This document shows positions 16,809 through 23,185 of a DNA stretch of 23,185 nucleotides, piece after piece. This DNA is from JBBSMX01 sp038232935 (GTDB taxonomy: Bacteria > Bacteroidota > Rhodothermia > Rhodothermales > JANQRZ01). Position numbers and translations under genes: made by a program. Location: positions 1-23,185 of the forward strand of contig JBBSMX010000059.1 of NCBI GenBank assembly GCA_038232935.1. Reading direction: 5' to 3'. The first letter of the stretch is position 1. Each line of letters opens with the position of its first letter. The notes under the pieces are model-generated. The model did not search any database. It was not told the DNA's origin and saw only the letters and a program-made list of their open reading frames with translations.

Positions 16809-18185
16809 GTGGAATCCACGTCCCCCGAGCTGGAACGCGCGCCCATCGAGGTCGACGAGACCCTCGTCGACGACGTCGCCGCGCTGCTGCGTGACGGGCA
16901 GCAGGGTATGGTGCTCAACCTCGTCGCGGAGCTCCACCCGGCGGACCTCGCCCAGCTCCTTCGGCACCTCCCGCCGGACGCGGCGGACCAGTTGTTCGGC
17001 TGGCTCCCCGAGGATCAGGCTGGGGCAGCGCTGCCCGAGATGGAGAGCGCCCAGCGCTCCGACCTGCTCGACGAGATGGAGACGGGGGCCATCGTCTCGC
17101 TCCTCGACGAGATTGACACAGACGACGCGGCCGACGTGCTCGCCGACCTCCACCCCGACGTCGCCGAGCGCGTGCTCCCCCGGCTCGAAGACGCCGACGA
17201 AATCGGGTCCCTCCTCCACTTCGACGAGGACACGGCGGGCGGGCTCATGGAGACGGACTACGTCTCCGTAGTGAACACGGTGACCGTAGCCGAGGCCACG
17301 GAGGAACTCCGCCGCTGCGCCGAAGAAGTGGATCCGGTGTACATGGTCTACGTCCGCGATGCGGAGGAAAGGCTGGTCGGCGTCGTGGACCTCAAGGCGC
17401 TCGTGCTCGCGCGCAGCGGTGCCCCGATCACGTCGATCATGGACGCCGATCCCCTCACCGTCGAGCCGGACCTCGATCAGGAGGAGGTCGCACGGATCAT
17501 GGAGCGCTACGACCTCGTCTCGCTGCCCGTCGTCAGCGGCGGCGGCCGGATGCTCGGGCGGATCACCATCGACGACATCGTGGACGTGATCCGGGAGGAG
17601 GCCGAAGAGGACCTTCAGCGCGCGAGCGGGATCGCCGGCGACGAAGAGATCTCGGCGAGCGTGTTCGCCATCAGCCGGGGCCGCCTGCCGTGGCTCATCA
17701 TCGGGATGATCGGCGCGTTCTTCTCCGGGATGGTCATCAGCGCGTTCGAGGACGGCCTGCAGAAAGCCGTCGTGCTCGCCACCTTCATCCCCATCGTGAC
17801 GGCGATGGGTGGGAACGCGGCCATCCAGAGCGCCGCGATTGCCGTGCAGGGCCTCATCTCCGGCGAGTTGTGGCTGGGCGAGGTTGCGCGCCGCGTCGGC
17901 AAAGAGCTGCTCGTAGCGCTGATGAACGGGATCGTCCTCGCCGTCATCATGGGCGGGGTCGTGCTCGCCTTCGGTCTCGGCGACCCGGTGCGTCTCGCCC
18001 TGACGGTCGGCCTCACGCTCCTCTGCGTCATCATCCTGGCGACGACGAACGGGGCGCTCGTCCCGTTCCTGCTCAAGCGCGCCGGCGTAGACCCCGCGAG
18101 TGCGATGGGCCCGTTCGTGACCACGCTCAACGACATCATCGGGCTGACGGTCTACTTCCTCTTCGCCTCGCAGTTCTACCTCTAA
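16809..18185 (+). CDS. mgtE: magnesium transporter MgtE
   Basis: This 458-residue inner-membrane Mg2+ channel starts at GTG 16809 (VESTSPELERAPIEVDETLV). The N-terminal helical MgtE domain contains LHPADLAQLLRHLPPDAADQ and DTDDAADVLADLHPDVAE. A pair of CBS domains (about 140-260) includes TDYVSVVNTV and ASIMDADPLTV-like strands and ends in GRITIDDIVDVIREEAEED. The membrane domain has five hydrophobic helices, with the pore segment FIPIVTAMGGNAAIQSAAIA and the C-terminal ATTNGALVPFLLKRAG and MGPFVTTLNDIIGL. In the family the N and CBS domains sense cytosolic Mg2+ and gate the pore. The gene converges on the DUF1499 gene, with only six bases between the stops. Confidence 0.97.
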   Translation: MESTSPELERAPIEVDETLVDDVAALLRDGQQGMVLNLVAELHPADLAQLLRHLPPDAADQLFGWLPEDQAGAALPEMESAQRSDLLDEMETGAIVSLLDEIDTDDAADVLADLHPDVAERVLPRLEDADEIGSLLHFDEDTAGGLMETDYVSVVNTVTVAEATEELRRCAEEVDPVYMVYVRDAEERLVGVVDLKALVLARSGAPITSIMDADPLTVEPDLDQEEVARIMERYDLVSLPVVSGGGRMLGRITIDDIVDVIREEAEEDLQRASGIAGDEEISASVFAISRGRLPWLIIGMIGAFFSGMVISAFEDGLQKAVVLATFIPIVTAMGGNAAIQSAAIAVQGLISGELWLGEVARRVGKELLVALMNGIVLAVIMGGVVLAFGLGDPVRLALTVGLTLLCVIILATTNGALVPFLLKRAGVDPASAMGPFVTTLNDIIGLTVYFLFASQFYL

Positions 18186-18191
18186 CGGGCA

Positions 18192-18572
18192 TCAGGTGCC
18201 AGTCGCCGGTTCCGCTTCGAGCCCGTCGAGCAGGGCGCGGACGCGGCGGCGGTTGGTGCCGAGGTCGCCCGCGCCGACGCGGCTGGCGCTACGGACATGT
18301 ACCACGGCATCGCCTCCGTGCGGCGCGACGAGTAAGTCGAGGTCGTCCGTGAACAGGAACATCTTGAACGTGGCGTGCAGCCCGAGACGGTCGGGCATCC
18401 GGTCGATCTCTACGGCGTGTCCGATGGTGAAGCCGCTGAGCGTGCGGAGGCAGCGGTTCGCGTCGGCGAAGAGGGTGGCAGGCGGGCGGGCGAATGCGCG
18501 GCTTTCCCGGTAGCAGTTCGGCGTGGCCGGACAAGGTGGCAGCGGGTTCTCGAGGTCAGGCGTGCGAGCCAT
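18192..18572 (-). CDS. DUF1499 family protein
   Basis: The 126-residue protein starts at ATG 18572 and has the DUF1499 hallmarks: an N-terminal LPPCPATPNC motif, a central HATFKMFLFTDDLDLLV segment with the F-x-D-D pair, and C-terminal VHVRSASRVGAGDLGTNRRR. No clear signal peptide is visible. The family's molecular function is unknown. It lies downstream of the ccm genes on the same strand, but a strong intrinsic terminator lies between, so it is probably expressed separately or by read-through. Confidence 0.85.
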   Translation of the reverse strand: MARTPDLENPLPPCPATPNCYRESRAFARPPATLFADANRCLRTLSGFTIGHAVEIDRMPDRLGLHATFKMFLFTDDLDLLVAPHGGDAVVHVRSASRVGAGDLGTNRRRVRALLDGLEAEPATGT

Positions 18573-18590
18573 AGAGAGCGGGTCAGGCGC

Positions 18591-18626
18591 AAAAAGAAAG
18601 CGCAGCCCCGACCGGTCGGGGCTGCG
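18591..18626 (-). terminator. intrinsic terminator of the ccm cluster
   Basis: Positions 18601-18626 form a perfect palindrome (CGCAGCCCCGAC ... GTCGGGGCTGCG). On the minus strand it is followed by CTTTCTTTTT (18600-18591). This is a classical rho-independent terminator reading leftward, 21 bases after the ccmE stop. The plus strand has A-rich, not T-rich, sequence after the stem, so it acts in one direction only. Confidence 0.88.
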
Positions 18627-18647
18627 CGAAAAGCAAAGCGGAGCGCG

Positions 18648-19061
18648 TCACAACGCGGTCGGCTGCGTCGTCGACGGCGCGGCGTTTTGGAACTCGCGCT
18701 CGTCGTTGTACTTCGACGGGCACTTGATCAGGATGTGCTCGGCGGCGAAGAGGTCGCCGTCCATCTGGCCCTCCACGACGACCTGCTGGGCATCCTCGAA
18801 GTTGGCCGGCTTCGGGTTCGCGTAATAAACCTGCCGGATGGTTCCGGCCTCGTCCTTCATAAAGAAGGAAAACGTGTTCGAGTCGCGGTCGTAGGTCGTC
18901 GGCTGCGCGCGAACCCACTCGCCGACGACGTGGGCGCGGGCTTGCGATTCCGTCGCTTCGGCGAAGTCCATGTACCCGCCGACGTTCTCGCCGAAGGAGC
19001 GCATCACGAGGAACGTGAAGGCGGCCAGCAGGGCCACTCCGATAATCGTTTTAGGCTTCAT
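18648..19061 (-). CDS. ccmE: cytochrome c maturation haem chaperone CcmE, Cys type
   Basis: The 137-residue protein has one N-terminal membrane anchor (TIIGVALLAAFTFLVM) and an OB-fold periplasmic domain (VVGEWVRAQPTTYDRDSNTF, QVYYANPKPANFEDAQQVVV, EGQMDGDLFAAEHILIKCPS). CcmE accepts haem from CcmC and passes it to apocytochrome c. In E. coli-type CcmE the haem is bound by His in HxxxY. Here the motif is CPSKY, with C114 in place of His and Y118 kept. A CxxxY form is known from Desulfovibrio and archaea. The gene is the last of the ccm cluster, directly before the terminator. Confidence 0.92.
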   Translation of the reverse strand: MKPKTIIGVALLAAFTFLVMRSFGENVGGYMDFAEATESQARAHVVGEWVRAQPTTYDRDSNTFSFFMKDEAGTIRQVYYANPKPANFEDAQQVVVEGQMDGDLFAAEHILIKCPSKYNDEREFQNAAPSTTQPTAL

Positions 19062-19091
19062 GGCTGCGTGTGTTGAGCGAGATAGTAGATA

Positions 19092-19367
19092 CTACGCAGT
19101 GACCTCGTCGTCGCGTTCCGGGAGGCGCGCGTCGATGGTCTTTTCGAGCTGGGCGAGCCGGCGGTCGGTGCGGAAGAGGAAGAACACCACGCCGAACCAG
19201 ATAATCAGCACGACGGCGAGGACGACGTAGAGCTTGTCCTGCTGAAGCATGACCGTTTCGAGGCCTACCGGCGGTGCGTCGGGGATCTCGGTCCCGACCC
19301 AGACGCTGTCGTAGACGGCGGCGCCGGGCGCATCAGTCGAGTCCGTAGGAGTGATCGGGAGCTGCAT
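19092..19367 (-). CDS. ccmD: CcmD-like small membrane protein
   Basis: The 91-residue protein has a variable N-terminal region, one transmembrane helix (KLYVVLAVVLIIWFGVVFFL), then a basic FRTDRRLAQLEKTIDARL tail. This is the layout of CcmD and of the Bacteroidota CcmD-like proteins, which help release haem-loaded CcmE from CcmC. Its place between ccmC and ccmE supports the call. The 40 residues before the helix are longer than in proteobacterial CcmD; an internal ATG just before the helix (near 19250) is an alternative start. Confidence 0.78.
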   Translation of the reverse strand: MQLPITPTDSTDAPGAAVYDSVWVGTEIPDAPPVGLETVMLQQDKLYVVLAVVLIIWFGVVFFLFRTDRRLAQLEKTIDARLPERDDEVTA

Positions 19368-19454
19368 GCGTGCGATTCAGATTCACAGGCTAATCTACGC
19401 AGGGATAAAGGGCTTGGCCGGGAAGTCCAGCGAATTGCACTCATCTTCGCCGGG

Positions 19455-20159
19455 TCACACCGTCTCCTCCAGCCGGCGCTCGGCGAGGCGGAGGCGGACG
19501 CGCTGCGTGTAGATCCACCAGAAGAGCGCGATGAACCCGATCACGGCGGGGTAGAACACGACCCGCATGATCGGCGCGAGGTCGGTCTGGCTGAAGGCCG
19601 GGCTGCCCTCGCCGCCGGGGTGGAGGCTCTGCATCTGGCGGGGGAGGACGTAGAGCAAGAACGGGGCCGTGACGACGGCGAACAGGTTGTATACCGCCGC
19701 GATCCGCCCCCGCCTGCGCGGCTCGTCGATGGAGGAGCGGAGGACGAAGTAGGCCCCGAGGATCAGCAGTTCCACGGCCGCCATCGACTGCTTCGGGTCG
19801 AAGTTCCACCACTTGCCCGTGCCGACGTACCACGTGAACCGCGCCCACACCATCCCCGTGATGAGCCCGAGCACGCCGAACAGGACGGCCACGAGGGCGG
19901 CTTGCTCGGCGCGCACGTCGTAGATCACGCGGGCCTTCGCTAGAAACCGGGCCGAGTAGAACGCCGAGACGAGCATGCCCGACATCATGGCAAACCACAT
20001 CGGGACGTGGAAATAGAGATTCCGCGCCGACTCCTCGACGATGTGGAGCCGGGGGATGGCGAGGAGGAAGCCGGCGAGGATGACGGCCGTCATCCAGAGG
20101 GCGATCACCGCGGTGATGACGCGGTACGCCTGGCCGTACACGGGGCGCGCTGTGCTCAT
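19455..20159 (-). CDS. ccmC: haem exporter/loader protein CcmC
   Basis: The 234-residue inner-membrane protein has six predicted helices and the haem-handling WWD-type motif TGKWWNFDPKQS (W117-W118, D121). It has two candidate axial histidines in periplasmic loops: H51 in LYFHVP and H180 in SLHPGGEGS. CcmC loads haem onto CcmE in cytochrome c maturation. The WWNFDPK form is closer to the CcsA-style spelling than the proteobacterial WWVWD, but length and neighbours identify CcmC. It starts at ATG 20159. Confidence 0.93.
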   Translation of the reverse strand: MSTARPVYGQAYRVITAVIALWMTAVILAGFLLAIPRLHIVEESARNLYFHVPMWFAMMSGMLVSAFYSARFLAKARVIYDVRAEQAALVAVLFGVLGLITGMVWARFTWYVGTGKWWNFDPKQSMAAVELLILGAYFVLRSSIDEPRRRGRIAAVYNLFAVVTAPFLLYVLPRQMQSLHPGGEGSPAFSQTDLAPIMRVVFYPAVIGFIALFWWIYTQRVRLRLAERRLEETV

Positions 20160-20235
20160 AACGGGGTCCTAAGTGGGAACGGGTTGCACACGATATCGCC
20201 GTGGCGGTTCGGGAGGAGGTCGTGTGTAAAACGTG

Positions 20236-20293
20236 AAACGTAAGGCGTAAGGATACCGGCAGCACAGCGTCTCAGCAGAGCACCCTTACGTTT
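20236..20293. repeat. inverted repeat in the ccmB-ccmC gap
   Basis: AAACGTAAGG (20236-20245) and CCTTACGTTT (20284-20293) form a 10-bp perfect stem. The outer sequence is also nearly symmetric (CGTGTGTAAAACG on one side, TTTTACGCATCACG on the other). The left arm is itself repetitive (ACGTGAA, ACGTAAG, GCGTAAG). The 147-bp gap is unusually long for genes within one operon. Confidence 0.6.
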
Positions 20294-20306
20294 TACGCAT
20301 CACGTC

Positions 20307-20987
20307 TTAATCATTCCACACATAGTCGAACAGCAGGACCGATGCCGTGATGACGGCCCCGGCATAGCCGCCGAGCGTGAAGAGGTCGTTGAGCGAGGAG
20401 GCCCACGGTCCGGCCGACGCCCCGAGCAGGAGCGTCCGCTGCGTGACGCGGATCACAGTGAGCAGGAGTGGGATCAGCATGGGGAAGGCGAGAACGGGCA
20501 GGAGCGGCCCCTGGCTCGCTGCCCGCGCGATGATGGCCGAGAGCAGCGTCGTAGCCCCCGCGAGCCCGAGCGCGCCGAGCCCCAGCGTCGCCGCCAGCAG
20601 TCCGGCCGACTCCACTTCCAGTCCGAGCACGACCACGAAACCGACGGCCGCAAGCGCGTTCATCACCCCGACGAGGAGGAGGTTGAAGAGGAGCTTGCCG
20701 GCATAGACCATGCTCGGCCGCAGGTTGAGTTGCAGCAGCAGGACGGTTCCGCGCTCCTCTTCGGCCACGAACGCCCGCCCGAGCCCGACCGCCGCCGCGA
20801 ACACGATCACGATCCACAACAGCGCCGAGGCCACGCGCTCGCTCACCTCGCCCGTCCCCACGGCAAAGGCGACGAGGAGCAGCGACGAGGCCACGAACAG
20901 CCCGAGGGCGTTCACGCCGTAGCGCGTCCGCACCTCCAGCCGGAGGTCTTTGAGGAAAACGGCCCAGGCACCGTGCAGCCAATCCAT
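20307..20987 (-). CDS. ccmB: haem exporter protein CcmB
   Basis: The 226-residue inner-membrane protein starts at ATG 20987 (MDWLHGAWAVFLKDLRLEVR), the typical CcmB opening with the cytoplasmic KDLRxExR segment, then six hydrophobic helices. Conserved-looking blocks include AFVAEEERGTVLLLQLNLRP and GKLLFNLLLVGVMNALA. CcmB is the membrane subunit of the CcmAB ABC transporter that drives haem release from CcmC/CcmE. No ccmA ATPase gene lies upstream or downstream in the window. The frame extends upstream to 21227, but that part is antisense to the divergent gene and is not protein-like. Confidence 0.93.
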   Translation of the reverse strand: MDWLHGAWAVFLKDLRLEVRTRYGVNALGLFVASSLLLVAFAVGTGEVSERVASALLWIVIVFAAAVGLGRAFVAEEERGTVLLLQLNLRPSMVYAGKLLFNLLLVGVMNALAAVGFVVVLGLEVESAGLLAATLGLGALGLAGATTLLSAIIARAASQGPLLPVLAFPMLIPLLLTVIRVTQRTLLLGASAGPWASSLNDLFTLGGYAGAVITASVLLFDYVWND

Positions 20988-20999
20988 GCGAGGGAGAGA

Positions 21000-21035
21000 G
21001 AGGATGGAGAGGGGAAGATCGAGGATGGAGAGGGA
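21000..21035. repeat. purine-rich direct repeat upstream of ccmB
   Basis: GAGGATGGAGAGGGG (21000-21014) and GAGGATGGAGAGGGA (21021-21035) differ at one base and are separated by six. They lie 13 and 34 bases upstream of the ccmB ATG, in the divergent region shared with 21087-21995. They could be operator half-sites or simple-sequence drift. Confidence 0.45.
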
Positions 21036-21041
21036 ATGTGC

Positions 21042-21050
21042 TATCCTTCG
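21042..21050 (+). promoter_or_regulatory. possible -7 box of the ADP-ribosylglycohydrolase-like gene
   Basis: TATCCTTCG resembles the TATCTT-type boxes before other genes here and lies 36 bases upstream of the ATG at 21087. Confidence 0.25.
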
Positions 21051-21086
21051 ACCGCTCTTCTCCGTCCGCCCGCTCCGTCCGCCTCG

Positions 21087-21995
21087 ATGCTCGACCACGA
21101 CCACATGCTCGGTGCCCTCCTCGGCACCGCCGTCGGCGATGCCCTCGGCATGCCCATCGACGGGCTGAGTCACCAGAACGTCCGCACGTACTACAAAGGG
21201 ATCAAGGGCTACCGCGCCGACGAGCACCGACGCGACTTCGACGCCGGGCAGTGGACGGGGATCGCGCAGCGAGCGTTCGCCCTCGTCCGAGCACTCACAG
21301 CGACGGATGGGCCGGACACGCTACCGGATCGCTACGCCCGCGAGCTCGAACGCCTGTACCCTGGTGCGCGGCGCTGGCGTAACGACACAACGGTCGATGC
21401 TGCGACGGCAGCGGCTCCGCTCGGCGTGTGGTGGGCGGCGGTGGAAGTGACGAAAGAGGAGGCCTTCGACACAATTACGGGCGTGCTCCGTGCAGCGAAC
21501 GACCACCCGGCGGCGCTCACGGCGGGGTTTGGGCAGGCGTTCGCCGTCCGCACGGCGCTCCTGCACACACTCGCCAATCTCGACGGCCCGACGTTCTTTC
21601 GCGCCGTCGCCGAGATGACGGACTGGGCGGAGAACCAGCTCGGCGGCCCGACGCCCAGCCCGTCCGACCGCCTCCGCCTGCTCGCTGACCACCTCGACGA
21701 CTTTCCGCTGGACCTGCAAGATCTGTGCGATGGGACCGGCGCTGCCGCCGACGAAGCGTGGTCTTTCGCCGTCGCAATGGTCGCCCGGAATCCGCTACTT
21801 CTCGAAGCGACGCTGCTGCCCGCCATCAACGTCGGCGGGGCGGCGAGTGCGATCGGCGCGCTCGTCGGCGCGCTCGTCGGTGCGCTGCACGGGTGGGCGG
21901 CGTTCCCAGTGTGGGCGCGCGAGGGGCTCGAAGACGTAGCGCGGCTGGATGCCGAGGCGCGGGCCTTCGCTGATGCACTGTTAAGCGAGCGCTAG
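21087..21995 (+). CDS. ADP-ribosylglycohydrolase-fold protein lacking metal ligands
   Basis: The 302-residue protein starts at ATG 21087 (MLDHDHMLGALLGTAVGDAL), the unmistakable opening of the ADP-ribosylglycohydrolase (DraG/ARH) family, which removes ADP-ribose from proteins using two metal ions. The all-helical layout and length fit. However, the usual WTDDT-type metal site after the GQ turn reads GQWTGIAQR (residues 54-62), so both Asp are gone. The C-terminal GGDTDT-type site reads INVGGAASAIGA (247-258), with both Asp replaced by Ala. The flanking GALVGALVGALHG helix is preserved, so the fold seems maintained. It is probably a catalytically dead member that binds ADP-ribose or another ligand. 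The frame is open upstream to 20730 but only as antisense of ccmB. Its stop codon overlaps that of murB. Confidence 0.88.
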   Translation: MLDHDHMLGALLGTAVGDALGMPIDGLSHQNVRTYYKGIKGYRADEHRRDFDAGQWTGIAQRAFALVRALTATDGPDTLPDRYARELERLYPGARRWRNDTTVDAATAAAPLGVWWAAVEVTKEEAFDTITGVLRAANDHPAALTAGFGQAFAVRTALLHTLANLDGPTFFRAVAEMTDWAENQLGGPTPSPSDRLRLLADHLDDFPLDLQDLCDGTGAAADEAWSFAVAMVARNPLLLEATLLPAINVGGAASAIGALVGALVGALHGWAAFPVWAREGLEDVARLDAEARAFADALLSER

Positions 21996-23071
21996 CGCCG
22001 TTCGGCGTCGCGGTGCACTTCGGGGTGGCCGCCGGGGGGGACGCCGCCGGTGAAGCCGTCCTCGTCCTCCCAGCCCTTGTGCGGCACGTCTGGTAGCGCG
22101 CCGAAATCGCCGATGAAGCCGATCTCGGGCGAGAGGCGGTAGCCCTGCGCGCGCTCGACGGTCTTCTGGACGTACGCGATCAGGTGGCGCACGTCGGCCG
22201 CCGTCGCGCCGCCCGTGTTGATGAGGATGTTCGCGTGCCGGTGCGTCACTGTCGCCCCGCCGAAGCGCGTCCCCTTGAGCCCGGTCCAGTCGATGAGGCG
22301 GCCCGCGCCGACGCCCTCGATCTTCTTGAAGATGGACCCGGCGCTCGGCTCGGTATCGAGCGGGGGGTGGCGCTCGCGCCGCCAGTCGAGGTTCGCGGCC
22401 ATGATCTCGCGCATCCGCGCTTCGTTACCCGGTCCGAGTTGGAACGTGGCCGAGAGGACGCGGTCGGCGCGGTCGTGGAGGATCGAGTAATCATAGTCGA
22501 ACCGGAAATAGTCGTGGCCGACAGTCCGGCGCTCGCCTTCCTCGGACAGGATTTCGGCTTCGAGGACGACCTCCTCGATGAACATCGTCCGCTCGCGCTC
22601 GGGCGGGGGCGAGAGGAAGTGGAGGTTCTGCCACAGCGCCCCGCCGACGCTCGACGGAATGCCGACGTAGTGCTCCAGCCCGGAAAGCCCAGCCGCCACC
22701 GTTTGCTCGATGAGGTCGGGGTAGACGATGGTTCCGCTCTCGGCCCACACGCGCCCGCTCTCTCGGTCGATGCGGACGTGGTTCGCCCGGTTTCGGATCA
22801 CGAAGCCGCGGAAGCCGAGGTCGCCGACGAGGATGTTTGCGCCGAGGCCGAGGAGGAAGAACGGGAGGTCGAGGCGGCGGGCGAGCGTGAGGGCCTCGGC
22901 CAGCTCGTCGGCGGTGTGGGCCTCGTAGAAGAGGTCAGCCGGGCCGCCGATCTTGAAGGTGGTGTAGGGGGCGAGGGCTTCGCCGGTGCGGACGCGGTCG
23001 TGGCCGAGTGTGGCGTAGATGCGTTCGTACTGCTCGGCGCAGGGGGAGGCGTCGACGGTATCGAGGGGCAC
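21992..23071 (-). CDS. murB: UDP-N-acetylenolpyruvoylglucosamine reductase MurB
   Basis: MurB is a flavoenzyme that reduces UDP-GlcNAc-enolpyruvate to UDP-MurNAc in peptidoglycan synthesis. The protein shows the FAD-binding opening LAPYTTFKIGGPADLF, GLGANILVGDLGFRG, GIPSSVGGALWQN, the proton donor Ser246 in SAGSIFKK and Glu316 in SPEIGFIG. With the GTG start at 23071 it has 359 residues, against 342 in E. coli. The frame is open to a TTG at 23158, but that N-terminus is Arg/Pro-rich and overlaps a candidate promoter, so 23071 is preferred with moderate certainty. About 35 C-terminal residues (GWEDEDGFTGGVPPGGHPEV) look like a non-conserved tail. The gene converges on 21087-21995 with overlapping stops. 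Confidence 0.94.
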   Translation of the reverse strand: MPLDTVDASPCAEQYERIYATLGHDRVRTGEALAPYTTFKIGGPADLFYEAHTADELAEALTLARRLDLPFFLLGLGANILVGDLGFRGFVIRNRANHVRIDRESGRVWAESGTIVYPDLIEQTVAAGLSGLEHYVGIPSSVGGALWQNLHFLSPPPERERTMFIEEVVLEAEILSEEGERRTVGHDYFRFDYDYSILHDRADRVLSATFQLGPGNEARMREIMAANLDWRRERHPPLDTEPSAGSIFKKIEGVGAGRLIDWTGLKGTRFGGATVTHRHANILINTGGATAADVRHLIAYVQKTVERAQGYRLSPEIGFIGDFGALPDVPHKGWEDEDGFTGGVPPGGHPEVHRDAERR

Positions 23072-23134
23072 GGGAGACGGGGTGGATGAGCGAGGGCGGG
23101 TGATACCGACGGTGGGGGCGGCAGTTCGTCGGCG

Positions 23135-23144
23135 CGGAAGATTA
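23135..23144 (-). promoter_or_regulatory. possible -7 box of murB
   Basis: On the minus strand TAATCTTCCG, close to the TATCTTCCG box before mgtE, lies 64 bases upstream of the GTG at 23071. This spacing supports the shorter murB start. Confidence 0.25.
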
Positions 23145-23185
23145 CGCACAATAGTCAAACCGGCGGCGGCATACGACGCATCTCC

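Noticed and set aside
20988..21227. 80-codon N-terminal extension of ccmB
   Set aside because: It crosses the divergent promoter region and the start of 21087-21995; CcmB proteins begin at the MDWLHGAW position.

Overview
The window looks like a piece of chromosome from a high-GC member of the Bacteroidota/Rhodothermota (FCB) group, plausibly a marine Rhodothermota. The assignment is an inference. It rests on very GC-rich coding sequence, few Shine-Dalgarno sites, several starts preceded by TAnnTTTG-like boxes (the Bacteroidota-type -7 element), a secreted protein with a carboxypeptidase-regulatory-like domain, an rsmA-mgtE pair and a Cys-type CcmE. Most of the window is ordinary housekeeping and envelope genes; no phage, insertion sequence, CRISPR array, tRNA or rRNA was seen.

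Left edge (1-2054): a visibly AT-richer DUF262 (GmrS-type) gene on the minus strand runs off the window. Its distal end is fused in frame to a 122-bp GC-rich palindromic repeat. Next comes a secreted protein built from two copies of one unit. Positions 2224-5985 encode a full-length cobalamin-dependent methionine synthase (metH). Positions 6108-7756 hold two tandem secreted DUF922 putative Zn-proteases (HEDGH motif). A remnant of an outer-membrane beta-barrel gene (7790-8039, minus) lies downstream of a two-gene minus-strand operon: a crotonase of Delta3-Delta2-enoyl-CoA isomerase type and a small helical protein. bioY (biotin uptake) is divergent from that operon and converges on the secreted carboxypeptidase-regulatory-like protein.

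Middle (11495-15911): envelope genes on the plus strand: a collagen-like lipoprotein, a TPR protein, a VWA-domain protein with an intact MIDAS motif, a translationally coupled lipoprotein, a 21-codon decayed copy of the VWA gene's 3' end, and a predicted exported, possibly beta-barrel protein.

Right side (15942-23071): rsmA (16S rRNA dimethyltransferase, possibly leaderless) and mgtE (Mg2+ channel) on plus. On the minus strand is a cytochrome c maturation cluster ccmB-ccmC-ccmD-ccmE, in which CcmE has Cys in place of the usual haem-binding His. It is followed by a strong intrinsic terminator and a DUF1499 gene. Divergent from ccmB is an ADP-ribosylglycohydrolase-fold protein that has lost both metal-binding acidic clusters (likely a pseudoenzyme). 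It converges on murB with overlapping stop codons.

I did not find a clearly new multi-gene system. The best candidates for follow-up are the ADP-ribosylglycohydrolase pseudoenzyme, the TPR/VWA/lipoprotein group with its decayed VWA duplicate, the minimal Cys-type ccm cluster, the tandem DUF922 proteases and the DUF262/palindrome fusion.
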